From: Streptomyces sp. DG2A-72 | Lineage (GTDB): Bacteria > Actinomycetota > Actinomycetes > Streptomycetales > Streptomycetaceae | Length of the DNA stretch: 64,000 nucleotides | Assembly (NCBI RefSeq): GCF_030499575.1 | Contig: NZ_JASTLC010000001.1 | Location: 2,938,001 to 3,002,000 of the forward strand | Reading direction: 5' to 3' | Part shown: piece after piece, positions 1-8,469 of the stretch | How the letters are laid out: each line of letters begins with the position of its first letter | Position numbering within the stretch: the first letter of the stretch is position 1 | Notes under the pieces: generated by a model | The model's input: the letters and a program-made list of their open reading frames with translations, nothing else | What the model was told of the DNA's origin: nothing | The model's database searches: none | Made by a program: the position numbers and the translations under genes

Positions 1-116
1 GGCTTCTCCCCCACTCTCGACTTCGCTCGAGCGGGGGGACCCCCATGAGCGGGGGGACCCCCATCGCGGCGGAGCCGCAGATCGACACAGCCCCGCGCCC
101 CTTCGGGGCGCTGCCC
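1..116. repeat. Tandem 18-bp unit plus type-B dispersed repeat
   Basis: Positions 29-46 and 47-64 are two exact copies of an 18-bp unit (GAGCGGGGGGACCCCCAT), each self-complementary in its GGGGGNCCCCC core. They run directly into a copy of the longer dispersed repeat (about 65-116), which contains GCGGCGGAGCCGC, then ATCGACACAGCCCCGCG, then CCCCTTCGGGGCG. The same element recurs at 30317 and 61176. The stretch ends 50 bases before the first gene and may belong to the 3' side of a gene outside the window. Confidence 0.75.
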
Positions 117-169
117 AACCGCGGCCCACTTCCCCACGGCCGTCCGCGCTGCGGGACGCACTCACCCTC

Positions 170-1462
170 GTGAGCCTGCCCCTCGTCGCGGCGCTGGCGC
201 TGCCCGCCGCGTTCGCGGGTGGCGGCACCCGGCGCTGGTTCGGCGGGCGCTCCGAGAACCAGCGGGCGGAGGCGCAGGCCGCGAAGGACGCCGCCGCCGC
301 CGCGTTCTACGAACTGGACACCGCCCAGCGCGACCTGCGGATCTCGATCGAGACGATCACGGCGGTCGACGACTCCCCCGCCGCCCGGCGCGCGGTGGGC
401 GACTTCGATGCGCTCGGCCGGCGCATCGACGAGGCCAGCCACCAGTACATCAACGCCGTCGACGCCCATGACCTCGACCGCGACGACCTGGACGCCTCGG
501 TGGCGGCACGCGCGCGTGCCGAGCTGACCGCCGCCAAGGACGAGTTGGGGCGGGTCAAGCAGGACCTGGACCGGTTCGCGGACGGACTCGGGCCCCTGCT
601 CGGCAAGGCCGAGACCCAGCTCGCCCGGCTCGCCCCCGCGGTCGAGCGGGCCCGGCAGGGGCTCCTGGCCGCGTCGAACGCGCTGGATGCGGTACGAGAA
701 TCAGGGCTGAAGGCGGACGACCTCGCCGCCCGTCTCGCCGCCCTCGGCTCGGACCTCACGAAGCTCAACCAGGGTGCCGGGCAGCACGGCGTCCCGCAGA
801 CGCTGGAGCGGGCCGAGCGGGTCGCGCGTTCGGCCGAGACGATCAAGGTGGAGGCCGAGCGGCTCCCGGAGCGGGCGGCCGAGATCGACCACCGGCTGGT
901 CTCGCTGCGGACGCGCGCACAGGCGCTGACCACCCGGTCCGGACAGGTCGACCCGGTGCTGAGCGAGCTGCGGCGGCGGTTCGTGGCGGCGTGCTGGCAG
1001 GACCTCCAGCATGTGCCGGAGCAGGCCGGGGAGAACGTACGGCAGGCCGAGCAGAAGCTGAAGGAGGCGCAGACCGCGCGCGACGAGCAGCGCTGGCCGG
1101 ACGCGACCGCGCTGCTGTCGACCGTGCGGGCGCTGCTGAACACCACCGACGAGTCCGTCTCCGCCGCCGGCGACCGGCTGCGGCGGCTGAACGCCGTACA
1201 GAAGGACCCCCAGCAGGAGATCGACCGCACCCGCTTCGCCATCCGCGACGCCCAGCGGCTCGCCATGGCCGGCCGCCACACCCCCGATCCCCGGCACGCC
1301 CGCCCGCTGGACGACTCCGTGGCCCGGCTGGAGCGCGCGATCACCACGCTGGAGGGGCGGCACCCCGACTACTGGCACTTCCTGACCGAGACGGAGGCGG
1401 TGCGGCAGACGGTGGCGCGGGTGGTGACGCAGATCCGGGAGGAGCGGGGAGCGGGGCACTGA
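170..1462 (+). CDS. Coiled-coil protein with N-terminal hydrophobic segment, unknown function
   Basis: This 430-residue protein begins with a short hydrophobic stretch (about residues 2-17) that could be a signal or membrane anchor, followed by a basic patch. The rest is almost entirely charged, Ala/Glu/Arg-rich heptad-like sequence typical of long coiled coils, with no enzyme motif. It resembles the helical C-terminal part of Streptomyces membrane proteins that carry a TPM domain, but no TPM domain is present here, so that link is only a suggestion. The GTG start at 170 has no clear ribosome site. The next gene starts 40 bases downstream on the same strand. Confidence 0.7.
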   Translation: MSLPLVAALALPAAFAGGGTRRWFGGRSENQRAEAQAAKDAAAAAFYELDTAQRDLRISIETITAVDDSPAARRAVGDFDALGRRIDEASHQYINAVDAHDLDRDDLDASVAARARAELTAAKDELGRVKQDLDRFADGLGPLLGKAETQLARLAPAVERARQGLLAASNALDAVRESGLKADDLAARLAALGSDLTKLNQGAGQHGVPQTLERAERVARSAETIKVEAERLPERAAEIDHRLVSLRTRAQALTTRSGQVDPVLSELRRRFVAACWQDLQHVPEQAGENVRQAEQKLKEAQTARDEQRWPDATALLSTVRALLNTTDESVSAAGDRLRRLNAVQKDPQQEIDRTRFAIRDAQRLAMAGRHTPDPRHARPLDDSVARLERAITTLEGRHPDYWHFLTETEAVRQTVARVVTQIREERGAGH

Positions 1463-1502
1463 CGCCCTGGGACAGCCGGTGGCCGCCGGTTAACCTGTGC
1501 GC

Positions 1503-1724
1503 ATGCCTCGCTACGAGTACCGCTGCCGCACCTGCGGAGACACCTTCGAACTGAGCCGCCCGATGGCCGAGTCCTCGACCCCCACCGCGTGCCCTGCGGG
1601 GCATGACGACACGGTGAAGCTGCTGTCGACGGTGGCGGTGGGCGGCACCGCTTCTGCCCCGGCCCCCGCGCCCAGGGCGAGCGGCGGGGGCGGCGGTTGC
1701 TGCGGTGGTGGGTGCTGCGGCTAG
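1503..1724 (+). CDS. FmdB-family zinc ribbon protein
   Basis: This 73-residue protein starts with the family hallmark MPRYEYRCRTCGDTFE, giving one CxxC pair (RCRTCG); a further Cys lies in the TACPAGHDD segment. The tail ends in a Gly/Cys run (GGCCGGGCCG) that could bind extra metal. FmdB/CxxC_CxxC_SSSS proteins are small putative regulators with a zinc ribbon. I chose the ATG at 1503 because the family begins MPxYEY; a GTG two codons earlier (1497) is also open. It converges with the HAD gene downstream, with a dispersed repeat between them. Confidence 0.85.
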   Translation: MPRYEYRCRTCGDTFELSRPMAESSTPTACPAGHDDTVKLLSTVAVGGTASAPAPAPRASGGGGGCCGGGCCG

Positions 1725-1769
1725 CTGGACCGTTGCGTTGTTGCCTGCGGGTGTGTGTGTGGGGGGGCT

Positions 1770-1793
1770 GATCGCGCAGTTCCCCGCGCCCCT
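1770..1793 (+). repeat. Type-A dispersed repeat core
   Basis: A 24-bp copy of the window-wide repeat whose centre reads CGCGCAGTTCCCCGCGCCCC. It lies in the 70-bp gap between the converging fmdB-like and HAD genes and ends two bases before the HAD stop codon. Confidence 0.85.
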
Positions 1794-1794
1794 G

Positions 1795-2610
1795 TTACGG
1801 CGTTGTCGTGCGGGTCGCCTTCAAGAACTCCCTCAGGATTCGCTCCCCCGCCAGCACCCCCCTTTCCTGCAACGGGCTGATCGTCGGAGCGGTCCAGTCC
1901 GCGTCGGCCAGCTCGCCATGCCCTGGCCGCCAGCCCTGGTCGGCCGCGAGGAGCAGGTCGGCGTCGAGGAGGGAGTCGCCGGCCGCGAGGGTCAGATCGG
2001 CGCCCGTGCGGCGGGCCAGCTCCCGCATGGCCGCGCTCTTGGTCAGCGGCTTCGGGACGGCGTAGACCTTGCGGCCCTGGAGCGACACCGTCCAGCCGCG
2101 GTTCTCCGCCCAGACCGCCAGCTCCTTCACCCAGTCCTCGGGCAGCAGCTCACGCTCCACGACCAGGTAGGCGAAGAGATCCTCGGCGACCCGGTGCTTG
2201 CGCACCCACAGCGGATCGGCCGTCTCCATCAAGTGCTCCCGCACTTCCGCCAGCGACGCGCACTCGTCCGCCAGCCGGGCCGTCACCCGCGCGTACCAGT
2301 CCGGGTCGGAGACCCCGTCCACGAGCAGGTGCCCGCCGTTCGCGCAGATCGCGTATCTCGGCGCCGGGCCGGGCAGGTTGATGCGCTCGTACTGCTTACG
2401 GGTCCGGGTGGTCGTCGGCACAAAGACCGCCGCGTCGCCCAGTTCCGTCAGCAGTCCGGCCGCCGTCTCCGTCATGTACGACAGCGGCTTGCTCTCGTGC
2501 ACCTCGACGCAGAGCAGCCGGGGCGCCCGCGGGTCCGGCATGGTCAGGGCGAGGGCGCCCGCGGAGTAGATGAGCGTGCGGTCGAGGTCGCTCGCGACGA
2601 GCACCGGCAT
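1795..2610 (-). CDS. HAD-superfamily hydrolase of the ter cluster
   Basis: This 271-residue protein is a haloacid-dehalogenase-fold phosphatase. Motif I is DLDRT near residue 8, motif II is the TTTRTRKQ segment, and motif IV is AAGDSLLDADLL near the C-terminus, so all catalytic Asp and Thr positions are present. The start is the ATG at 2610. It overlaps the stop codon of the upstream gene by one base (TGATG), so the two are translationally coupled. In ter loci with phosphoribosyltransferases, such HAD enzymes are predicted to dephosphorylate a nucleotide-like intermediate; the substrate is unknown. Last gene of the leftward operon that begins at 6459. Confidence 0.85.
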   Translation of the reverse strand: MPVLVASDLDRTLIYSAGALALTMPDPRAPRLLCVEVHESKPLSYMTETAAGLLTELGDAAVFVPTTTRTRKQYERINLPGPAPRYAICANGGHLLVDGVSDPDWYARVTARLADECASLAEVREHLMETADPLWVRKHRVAEDLFAYLVVERELLPEDWVKELAVWAENRGWTVSLQGRKVYAVPKPLTKSAAMRELARRTGADLTLAAGDSLLDADLLLAADQGWRPGHGELADADWTAPTISPLQERGVLAGERILREFLKATRTTTP

Positions 2611-5249
2611 CAGACCGTCACCGCCGTGCCGTCGGCGCCCGTCGCACCGCGCGTGTACTTGGGATGGATCAACCCCACGCAGGTGTAGGGCAGTTCGGCG
2701 ACCTCTTCCACCGGGACACCTCTCTGTTCGGCCAGCAGTCGTACGTGGTCCAGGTCGGCGCCCGCCCCGGCCCGCGCCAGGATCTTCCACGGCACCCGGC
2801 GCAGCAGCACGCGTGTCGTCTCGCCGACGCCCGGCTTGACGAGGTTCACGTCATGGATGCCGTACTCCTCGCTGATCCGCTCGACCGCCGCCCAGCCCTC
2901 CCAGGTCGGCGAACGGTCCGCGGACAGCAGCTCCTTGGCGAGCGCGTCCACCGCGTCCGCCACCTCCGGGAAGCGCGCGGCCACCGCGTCCAGGAAGTCC
3001 ACCGACACATCCGCGCCGGCGAGTTCGCGGTAGAACTTCGCGCCGTGGTAGTCGTTCGGCCCGACCAGGTCCGCGCGCAGCACCGTACGTGAAATCAGGC
3101 CCGACACCGTCGAGTTGAGGCAGGCGGAAGGGATGAGAAAGTCCTCCCGCGTGCCGTACGTCCGGACGCACGCGCCCGGGTCGGCCAGCACCGCGATCTC
3201 CGGGTCGAAGCCGGACACCCCCTCGGCCTCCTCGAACTCCCGCAGGGCGTCGGCGAGTTCGCGGGTGATGGCGCCCTTGCCGGTCCAGCCGTCGACGAAC
3301 ACCACGTCGGCAGGGTCGTGGTGGGCGGCCAGCCAGCGCAGGGCGTTCGCGTCGATGCCCCGGCCACGCACGATCGACACCGCGTAGTGCAGCAGATCGA
3401 GGCCGTGCCGGCGCTCGGCCCAGCGGCGCATCAGGACCCCGACGGGCGTGCCGGCGCGGGCGAGGGACACGAGGACCGGGCGGGGTGACCGCTCGGCGAG
3501 CACCAGCTCCGTCACCGCACCCACCGCCCGCGCGATCCGCGCCGCGGACGTGTCCAGTGCCGCGTGAAACAGCTCCTGGTACTGCTCGCTCGGCTGGTAC
3601 TCCACCGGCAGCGACTCCGCGTAGTGCGCGCCACCGCTCTGGATGGCCTCCTCGCGTTCCTCGGTCGGCGCCTCCAGCGTCACGTCCGAGAGATCCTGCA
3701 GCAGCCAGCCGACCTCCTCGGGTGCGTACGAGGAGAAGGCGGGGCCGCGAAGGGGCTCGGGCAGCATGTCGGGCCTTTCGGGGACGAGCGGGGGCTCGGG
3801 GACGTACGACGGCACGACCGCGAGCAGGACATGCGGGGTGTGCGCGGCGAGCCGGGCCAACAGGCCGTCGGGCGCGTGCAGTTCGGGGGTGTCGGCGGTG
3901 GAGTCGACCACGGCGACCACGGCGTCGAATCCGGCGCCTGCCACGTTGTAGGCGTAGCGCTCGCCGGGACCGTCGGCCGGGTCGTCGTGGGCGGGGAAGA
4001 CCAGGCGGGTGCGGATCGCATAGCCGGGGTCGTCGACCGCGAGGACGGGTGAGCGGGTGGTGGTGGAGTAGCGCACCTCCGTATCCGACGCGATCTGCTC
4101 CAGCTCACGGGCGAGCCTGAGCGGGGCGTACATCAGCTCCTCGAAGCCGAGGATGTGCACGCGGTGCGCATCGGAGGGCAGGGCTTCGGCGAGCCGCGCC
4201 GCCATCGCGGGGAGGGCGCGCTCCAGCCGTATTCGGTGCGAGGGGGTGAAGCCGTGACGGCCGCCGTCGGGGAGGCCGGGGGGCCAGTGCAGGTCGACAC
4301 GGGTGACTCGGCCGTGGGTCGTCTGCGGGCCGGTGGGGGCTGGTCGCGCAGTTCCCCGCGCCCCTAGGGCGGTGGTCCGCCCGTCGGTCCCAAGGCTCGC
4401 GGCGTCGGCATCGCCCTCAAGGCTCGCGGTCTCTGCAGCGTCCTTAAGGGGCGCGGGGAACGGCGCGACCGGCCACGACGATCCCGCAGACGACCGCCCA
4501 CCCATCGCGGCACTCTCTGCCTCGTACCGCGCCACCAGCTCCTGGCCCTTCTCCAGTACCCCCTCCGGCAGGCGTACGGTGCCCGAGGCCGCCGCCACCA
4601 GGTCCACCCGCGCGCCGATCTCCCCGGCGAATTCCGCGAGGCGACCCGCGTCCGCCGCCGAGCGCATGTCGACCAGGGCGACGACCACGTACCGCCGCCG
4701 CGGATACCGCTCATGAAGATCCCGGACGGTGTTCAGCACCGTGTTCCCGGTGGAGAACTCGTCGTCGACCAGCACCAGCGGACCGTCGCCGGTGAGCAGC
4801 GCCGGGTCCTCCGGCAATAGCAGATGCGACGTGGCGTGGGAGTGGGACTCCTCGAAGCCGCCCGCGGGGGCGATGCCGGGGATCGGGCGGCGGGTGGAGT
4901 GCAGGTAGGGGGCGAGGCCGAGACCGTCGGCCACGGAGTGGCCGAGGCCGGTGGCGGTTTCGGCGTATCCCAGGACCACCGCGCGGCCCGCCTCGTCGTC
5001 GCCGAGCAGTTCGCGGACCCGGCGGCCGAGTGCGAAGCCGGCGCCGTACACCACGGACGGTGACTGCGGTACGTGTTTGCCGAGCACATTGGAGACCAGC
5101 AGATGCGCCCGCTTGGGGTTGCGGCGCAGCGCCAGCCCCAGCAGGCCGGTCAGCTGGTCGTCGCCGACGAGTTCGACGCCGAGCCGCTCGGCGACCCAGC
5201 TGCCGGTCCACACCTGGTCCGGCACCCCGTTGTTCACTGCCCTGTTCAT
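2610..5249 (-). CDS. Fused phosphoribosyltransferase / TRSP / phosphoribosyltransferase / PELOTA protein
   Basis: This protein of about 879 residues joins domains of the ter-associated nucleoside pathway. Residues 25-230 are an orotate-type phosphoribosyltransferase with PRPP loop VLVDDEFSTGNT near 160. A low-complexity linker (about 250-310) follows, then a TRSP-like region. A second phosphoribosyltransferase (StiP N-terminal type, about 540-780) carries VVFVDGWTGKGAIT near 650. The last 90 residues look like the PELOTA RNA-binding domain. I prefer ATG 5249, preceded by AAGGGA at good spacing, over GTG 5267, which has no ribosome site. The linker contains two inverted copies of the genomic repeat. 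Pfam-style domain names are from memory of the family; the reaction is unknown. Confidence 0.8.
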   Translation of the reverse strand: MNRAVNNGVPDQVWTGSWVAERLGVELVGDDQLTGLLGLALRRNPKRAHLLVSNVLGKHVPQSPSVVYGAGFALGRRVRELLGDDEAGRAVVLGYAETATGLGHSVADGLGLAPYLHSTRRPIPGIAPAGGFEESHSHATSHLLLPEDPALLTGDGPLVLVDDEFSTGNTVLNTVRDLHERYPRRRYVVVALVDMRSAADAGRLAEFAGEIGARVDLVAAASGTVRLPEGVLEKGQELVARYEAESAAMGGRSSAGSSWPVAPFPAPLKDAAETASLEGDADAASLGTDGRTTALGARGTARPAPTGPQTTHGRVTRVDLHWPPGLPDGGRHGFTPSHRIRLERALPAMAARLAEALPSDAHRVHILGFEELMYAPLRLARELEQIASDTEVRYSTTTRSPVLAVDDPGYAIRTRLVFPAHDDPADGPGERYAYNVAGAGFDAVVAVVDSTADTPELHAPDGLLARLAAHTPHVLLAVVPSYVPEPPLVPERPDMLPEPLRGPAFSSYAPEEVGWLLQDLSDVTLEAPTEEREEAIQSGGAHYAESLPVEYQPSEQYQELFHAALDTSAARIARAVGAVTELVLAERSPRPVLVSLARAGTPVGVLMRRWAERRHGLDLLHYAVSIVRGRGIDANALRWLAAHHDPADVVFVDGWTGKGAITRELADALREFEEAEGVSGFDPEIAVLADPGACVRTYGTREDFLIPSACLNSTVSGLISRTVLRADLVGPNDYHGAKFYRELAGADVSVDFLDAVAARFPEVADAVDALAKELLSADRSPTWEGWAAVERISEEYGIHDVNLVKPGVGETTRVLLRRVPWKILARAGAGADLDHVRLLAEQRGVPVEEVAELPYTCVGLIHPKYTRGATGADGTAVTV
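4342..4470. repeat. Inverted pair of type-A repeats inside a coding sequence
   Basis: One plus-oriented copy lies at 4342-4365 and one minus-oriented, slightly diverged copy at 4447-4470. They are separated by 81 bases and lie wholly inside the fused phosphoribosyltransferase gene. Read in frame on the minus strand they encode the VAPFPAPLK and GARGTARPAP parts of the interdomain linker. The reading frame stays open across both. Confidence 0.85.
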
Positions 5250-5292
5250 GCGTCCCTTGTTGTTCACGCGGATTCAGCCGGATCCGGCCGGT

Positions 5293-6459
5293 TCAGCCGG
5301 GTATTCCGGCGGCGAGCAGTTCGACGAAGCCGATGTCCTCGTTCGCCACACCGAAGACCTCGGCGCGCATCATGGTCCTCTCGGCCCATGCGCGATGCGG
5401 CTTCACCTCATTCATTTTGTTCGTGTACGCCGATCTGAGCACACCCCCGCCGCCCCGCTCGGGCCGCAGAATGTCCTGGGCGTCACTGAACTCCTCGTGA
5501 CTGACCACGGAGAGTGCGTGCACGGGCAGGACGTGCGAGGGGTGGATGCAGGTCTTGCCGAGCAGGCCGTTGGCCTGGTCGAGGGTGATCTCGCGCAGCA
5601 GCCCGTCCATGGAGTGCTCGATCAGCGCCTCGCGCAGTTCCTCGGCCTGCCCTTCCAGGAAGGGGCTGCGGCGCAGCTGGGGCTTGAACATACGTTCCTG
5701 CACGCGGAAGTACTCCCACACCGGCCCGGTCACCGTGAACCCGGTGCCGTCGGCGCGTCCCAGCATGTTCACCACGTCGGCGATCACGGAGGCGACGATC
5801 TGGACGTCGTACGCCGTCATGTCGGGGGCTCTGCGCAGGCCGTACGAGGAGCAGAAGTCGGTGACGCCGAGGCGCAGCGCCAGCACCCGCACGCGGTACT
5901 TGTCGACCGCGCGGAAGATGCCCTCCAGGGTCTCCACCCGGGACTCGCGGTACAGCAGCTCCGGCGATTCGAGCACCGGCATGGCGAACAGCCGCCGGCC
6001 GCTCGCGCCCTCGGCGCTCTCCAGTGCCTCCAGGAAGGGGATGCCGCGCTCCTCGGTGAACTTCGGCATCACGAATCCGGACAGCAGCCGGGCGGCCGGG
6101 CCGAGGCGTCGTACCAGGTCGGGGATCTGCTCGGGGGTACGGACCCGGATGAAGAGAAGGGGCAGGTCGGCGTCTTCCTGCCCGGCCAGGTCCGTGAACT
6201 GCCGTACGAGGTTCTCCTCGGCGCCCGGGACCTCCGAGTCGTCGATCGAGTCCTCCAGGCACAGCACCATCGAGACCACGCCGCGGTCGGCCTGCTTGAG
6301 GATGTCGTCCGCGAGCCGGGGTCGGGTGGCCGGACTGTAGAGCGTGGCGCCCAGGGCCGCGGAGAGCAGCCGCGGCGAGGAGTCGGCGCTGAAGTCGCAC
6401 GGCTCCTGGTGGAAGAGGCGCTGCCGCACCTCCGGGGCGATGTGCCCGAAATGACGCAT
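5293..6459 (-). CDS. HpcH/HpaI aldolase / citrate lyase beta (CitE)-like protein
   Basis: This 388-residue protein has the CitE/HpcH TIM-barrel features: VVSMVLCLEDSIDD with the acidic metal-site residues, LFIRVRTPEQI, GFVMPKFTEE, and the late KTCIHPSHV signature. These enzymes cleave or form C-C bonds next to a thioester or keto acid. In ter loci the gene accompanies phosphoribosyltransferases, suggesting a role in making a sugar-nucleotide-like metabolite. The ATG at 6459 follows a GGGGGAG ribosome site. It is the first gene of the leftward operon (5293 to 5249 gap is 43 bases) and is divergent from the TerD-like gene at 6644. Confidence 0.85.
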   Translation of the reverse strand: MRHFGHIAPEVRQRLFHQEPCDFSADSSPRLLSAALGATLYSPATRPRLADDILKQADRGVVSMVLCLEDSIDDSEVPGAEENLVRQFTDLAGQEDADLPLLFIRVRTPEQIPDLVRRLGPAARLLSGFVMPKFTEERGIPFLEALESAEGASGRRLFAMPVLESPELLYRESRVETLEGIFRAVDKYRVRVLALRLGVTDFCSSYGLRRAPDMTAYDVQIVASVIADVVNMLGRADGTGFTVTGPVWEYFRVQERMFKPQLRRSPFLEGQAEELREALIEHSMDGLLREITLDQANGLLGKTCIHPSHVLPVHALSVVSHEEFSDAQDILRPERGGGGVLRSAYTNKMNEVKPHRAWAERTMMRAEVFGVANEDIGFVELLAAGIPG

Positions 6460-6643
6460 ATGGACTCCCCCGTGACGGCTGGGCGACCTGTGGCATGTGA
6501 AAGGTGGCCGGTAATAGTACGTAGAGGCCTGTGTCTGGGGTTCCCGCAGGGCATGAACTTCAGGTAACGCGGGTCGGCACAGCCCGTATGGGATAAGCAC
6601 CCCCGCGTTGTCGTGACCAGGACCGAGAGGGCAGGATGACCGC

Positions 6644-7417
6644 ATGACGCACGCGATGCTGAAGGGGTCGAACGTCCCACTCAATGCCACCACCGTACGT
6701 GCCGTGGTGCGCTGGACGCCCGGGCAGGGGGTCCCGGATGTCGACGCCTCCGCGCTACTCCTCGGCCCCGACGGACGTGTGCGCTCCGACGAGGATTTCG
6801 TCTTCTACAACCAGCCCCGGCACCCCTCCGGGACTGTCTGGCGGCTCGGCAAGAAGCGGGTCGCCGAGGGCCCGACCGACACGATCCAGACAGATCTCAC
6901 CGGTGTCGAGGCCGACGTCAGCCAGATTCTGCTGGTCGCATCGGCCGATGGGGTCACCTTCGACCGCGTACGAGGGCTGCGCATCGCGCTGTACGACGCC
7001 GCCGTCGCCGACGGTGAGCCGCTGGCCTACTTCGACATCAAGCCCGAGACCGGCCAGGAGACCGCGCTGATCTGCGGTGAGCTGTACCGGCGTGGGGAGG
7101 GGTGGAAGTTCCGGGCGCTGGGCGAGGGCTACGTGGAGGGGCTGAAGGGGCTGGCGTCCGACTTCGGGATCTCGGTGGACGAGTCGGAGGCGGCGGAGGA
7201 GGAAGCGGCGGCGGCAGCGACCGTTCAGGCGGCGCCCCCGACCGCTCCGGCGCAGCCGTTGCCGCCGGAGCAGCCGGCCGCGGTGCCTGCGCAGCCGGCG
7301 TACGGGTATCCCCATCCGACCAGCCAGCCTGCGTACGGCTACCCGCAGCCGGTGACTGCCGCGCCGGACAGCGAATTCCGACTGCCGCCGCAGGGGCCGC
7401 AATTCATCGGCCGCTAG
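6644..7417 (+). CDS. TerD-domain protein with Pro/Ala/Tyr tail
   Basis: This 257-residue protein has a TerD domain in about residues 1-190. It shows the acidic calcium-site segment [15 protein letters not shown], then [13 protein letters not shown], and ends with the [16 protein letters not shown] signature shared by all TerD proteins here. The remaining 65 residues are Ala/Glu- then Pro-rich and contain two QPAYGYPxP repeats, unlike the compact paralogues at 9674 and 10358. TerD proteins bind calcium and act in poorly understood envelope or metal stress responses. The start ATG follows GGGCAGGA. It is divergent from the CitE-like operon, so the 184-base gap should hold both promoters. Confidence 0.88.
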   Translation: MTHAMLKGSNVPLNATTVRAVVRWTPGQGVPDVDASALLLGPDGRVRSDEDFVFYNQPRHPSGTVWRLGKKRVAEGPTDTIQTDLTGVEADVSQILLVASADGVTFDRVRGLRIALYDAAVADGEPLAYFDIKPETGQETALICGELYRRGEGWKFRALGEGYVEGLKGLASDFGISVDESEAAEEEAAAAATVQAAPPTAPAQPLPPEQPAAVPAQPAYGYPHPTSQPAYGYPQPVTAAPDSEFRLPPQGPQFIGR

Positions 7418-7438
7418 TTGTTGTGCGGGCAGGCGTAG

Positions 7439-7558
7439 GTCACGCAGCCCGGCGCTGACGGGGTGCCGCCTGCGCCCACCCGTGCCGCCCCAGGCGGCAC
7501 GCATGCCCGCAGCTTGGGCGGGCGGGCGCCCCGTAGGGGCGCGGGGAACTGCGCGACC
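7439..7558. repeat. Composite repeat (type C hairpin element plus inverted type A)
   Basis: Positions 7439-7516 form a type-C element nearly identical to 16087-16165. It includes a hairpin with perfect 9-bp arms GTGCCGCCT (7463-7471) and AGGCGGCAC (7492-7500). A minus-oriented type-A core follows at 7535-7558. The whole element fills the gap between two converging ter genes and may serve as a bidirectional 3' end. Confidence 0.8.
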
Positions 7559-7632
7559 AGCCACCACGGACCCGCTGCCGCCGAAACCACAAGGCGCCCC
7601 GAGCCAGCAGGCGAACCGGCCAAGACTCAGCG

Positions 7633-8373
7633 TCAGCGTTCCGCCTTTGTCTTGTAGCCCCGCCCCCACTGCAGCCCCCACCCGTACAACCGATCCAGCT
7701 CCGCCTGGAAGCCGTACACGAACTTCACCTCGCGGCGGACGATCATTTCGCCCTTGACGTTCTCGATCATGACGACGGCGCAGGAGCGGGCCTGGGGGTG
7801 GCGTTCGTCGAGGCCGATTTCGATGCGGGGGCCGTTGCTGGGGTAGAGGGTGACGATGGCGTGGGTACGGTCGAACGCCGGCGTCTGGTCGTAGATGTAG
7901 ACGAAGACCAGGATGCGTTTGATGGCCTCGCGATGGTCGAGGTTGACGTAGATCGTCTCGCCGGACGCCGAGCCGAACCGGTCGTCGCCGCTGAGCTTGA
8001 CGTACGGCGCGGCGTTCACGTCGCCGAAGAACCCACCGAGCGGCTGGACGACCCCCTTCGTGCCGTCCATCAGCTCATACAGGCAGCCGAGGTCCAGGTC
8101 GACGTTGACCATGCTCTGGCTGTGCCCGAGCACCTCCGGCGGCTTGAGCGCCTTGAACGGGTGCCGCAGCAGGCTCTCCCGCTGGGAGCCGCCTATGTCG
8201 GAGGTCCGCATCCGCCAGGCCAGATTGATGCGCAGATGACCGGTGGCCGCGTCCTGCTTGGTCAGTGAGACCTGACTGTGCCGCTTGGTCAGCTCGATCG
8301 CATTGCTCGCGGCGCTGCCCGAGTCGAAGGCCTCGCGCCGACCGCGCCAGAGCAGTCCGTCCAGCAAGCCCAT
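7633..8373 (-). CDS. TerA/TerD-superfamily tellurium-resistance-type protein
   Basis: This 246-residue protein belongs to the TerA-like branch of the TerD superfamily. It has VSLTKQ near residue 37, the characteristic LDLGCLYELMDGTKGVVQPLG near 95-115, and a following beta-rich domain ending KFVYGFQAELDRLYGWGL. It probably has a TerD fold with divergent metal sites. It lies downstream of the DUF475 membrane protein on the same strand with a 96-base gap. The ATG at 8373 follows GGGGGCGGGAAA. Role: cytoplasmic partner in the ter stress module, by family knowledge; direct tellurite resistance is not implied. Confidence 0.82.
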   Translation of the reverse strand: MGLLDGLLWRGRREAFDSGSAASNAIELTKRHSQVSLTKQDAATGHLRINLAWRMRTSDIGGSQRESLLRHPFKALKPPEVLGHSQSMVNVDLDLGCLYELMDGTKGVVQPLGGFFGDVNAAPYVKLSGDDRFGSASGETIYVNLDHREAIKRILVFVYIYDQTPAFDRTHAIVTLYPSNGPRIEIGLDERHPQARSCAVVMIENVKGEMIVRREVKFVYGFQAELDRLYGWGLQWGRGYKTKAER

Positions 8374-8469
8374 TTTCCCGCCCCCACGTCCACATGAAGT
8401 CCGACGGGGCGGCCACGAGGACTCGCCTCGAAGCCGCCCCGCACAGAGCGTTCCTCACCTACAGCGGTG

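Noticed and set aside
2611..2790. Upstream extension of the HAD gene by 60 codons
   Set aside because: The added sequence lacks family similarity and overlaps the upstream gene; the motif I Asp is at the usual distance from ATG 2610.
5250..5267. GTG 5267 as the start of the PRTase/PELOTA gene
   Set aside because: No ribosome site precedes it, while ATG 5249 follows AAGGGA at suitable spacing. It remains an open alternative of six codons.
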